Source of the DNA: Armatimonadota bacterium
GTDB lineage: Bacteria; Armatimonadota; Zipacnadia; Zipacnadales; JABUFB01
Direction: 5' to 3'
DNA: 64,000 bases
NCBI GenBank assembly: GCA_013314775.1
Contig: JABUFB010000014.1
Coordinates: 124,001 to 188,000 of the forward strand
Both the position numbers and the translations under genes were made by a program. This document shows positions 63,848-64,000 of this stretch, in pieces; within the stretch, counting starts at the first letter, position 1; each line of letters starts with the position of its first letter. A model generated the notes under the pieces. The model was not told the origin of the DNA. It did not search any database and was given only the letters and a program-made list of their open reading frames with translations.

Positions 63848-64000
63848 CGTGACCCCCTCGCAACGCAGTGTATTGGCGCTATTCTGAGGCGCAAGGCTCG
63901 GCCGACTTGACAAAGCATAGCACAAGCAGGGGACGCGAACAAGGACGGGCGCCAGGCGGTCCAGCAATCTGTCGCCCCTGTTCGCGGGCTCACTCGACAC

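Overview
This is a GC-rich stretch of bacterial chromosome holding about 45 protein-coding genes. I see no rRNA, tRNA, CRISPR array, insertion sequence or phage gene. An LptF/G-type permease, many lipoproteins and exported proteins, and a PEP-CTERM protein point to a diderm (Gram-negative type) cell. The family mix (Gfo/Idh oxidoreductases, UroD/MtaA-like proteins, CBM9-like solo domains, DUF6785-, DUF3160-, DUF4091- and DUF1846-type proteins, PPi-type phosphofructokinase) resembles uncultured Armatimonadota or the wider Planctomycetota/Lentisphaerae-like pool. That placement is inference, with no marker gene behind it.

Layout. 0-8.6 kb: the end of a PEP-CTERM protein, a Tyr/Gly-rich secreted protein, a Gfo/Idh-like protein lacking its usual catalytic residues, PPi-type PFK, an M28 peptidase, and three genes for sugar-related or CBM9-like proteins (one ThuA-like). 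8.6-11.9 kb: a strong promoter with a terminator about 80 nt downstream (possible small RNA or attenuator), then two lipoproteins combining zinc-ribbon knuckles with Gly-Gly-Pro tracts. 12-15.6 kb: a sugar isomerase-like TIM barrel, then L,D-transpeptidase, AcpS and LptF/G permease (cell envelope and lipid). 15.6-20.1 kb, minus strand: PfkB kinase, beta-propeller protein, HAD phosphatase, MtaA/UroD-like methyltransferase. 20.2-30.3 kb: DUF6785 membrane protein, a BY-kinase/Wzc-like protein with an eight-tyrosine run, an FG-GAP-like protein, a DUF3160 protein and a double CBM9-like protein. 30.4-37 kb: a three-module QueG-like iron-sulfur protein, an MFS transporter fused to HEAT repeats, a class I aldolase and a lipoprotein form of Pcm.

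37.8-57.5 kb looks like a carbohydrate-use island. A five-gene minus-strand block (DUF1846, UroD-like, GNAT_C acyltransferase, double MBL-fold protein, clan GH-A-like glycosidase) diverges from a three-gene sugar ABC importer (lipoprotein, RbsA-like, RbsC-like). It is followed on the plus strand by a GHL10 glycosidase, a DNRLRE/DUF4091 protein and a Gfo/Idh oxidoreductase with intact motifs, and preceded by a DegT aminotransferase. 57.6-64 kb: a small membrane protein, an orphan MsmK/UgpC ATPase, then a minus-strand block of GNAT acetyltransferase, TatC and dynamin-like GTPase, and a TM2-domain protein at the edge.

Intergenic DNA carries dispersed palindromic elements: three copies of a roughly 50-65 bp element and two of a second family. 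The most unusual items are the exported zinc-ribbon lipoprotein pair behind a promoter/terminator leader, the triplicated QueG-like protein, the Gfo/Idh homologue without its catalytic Lys and His, the MFS-HEAT fusion, and the DUF1846/UroD/GNAT_C/MBL/GH block opposite the sugar ABC genes.
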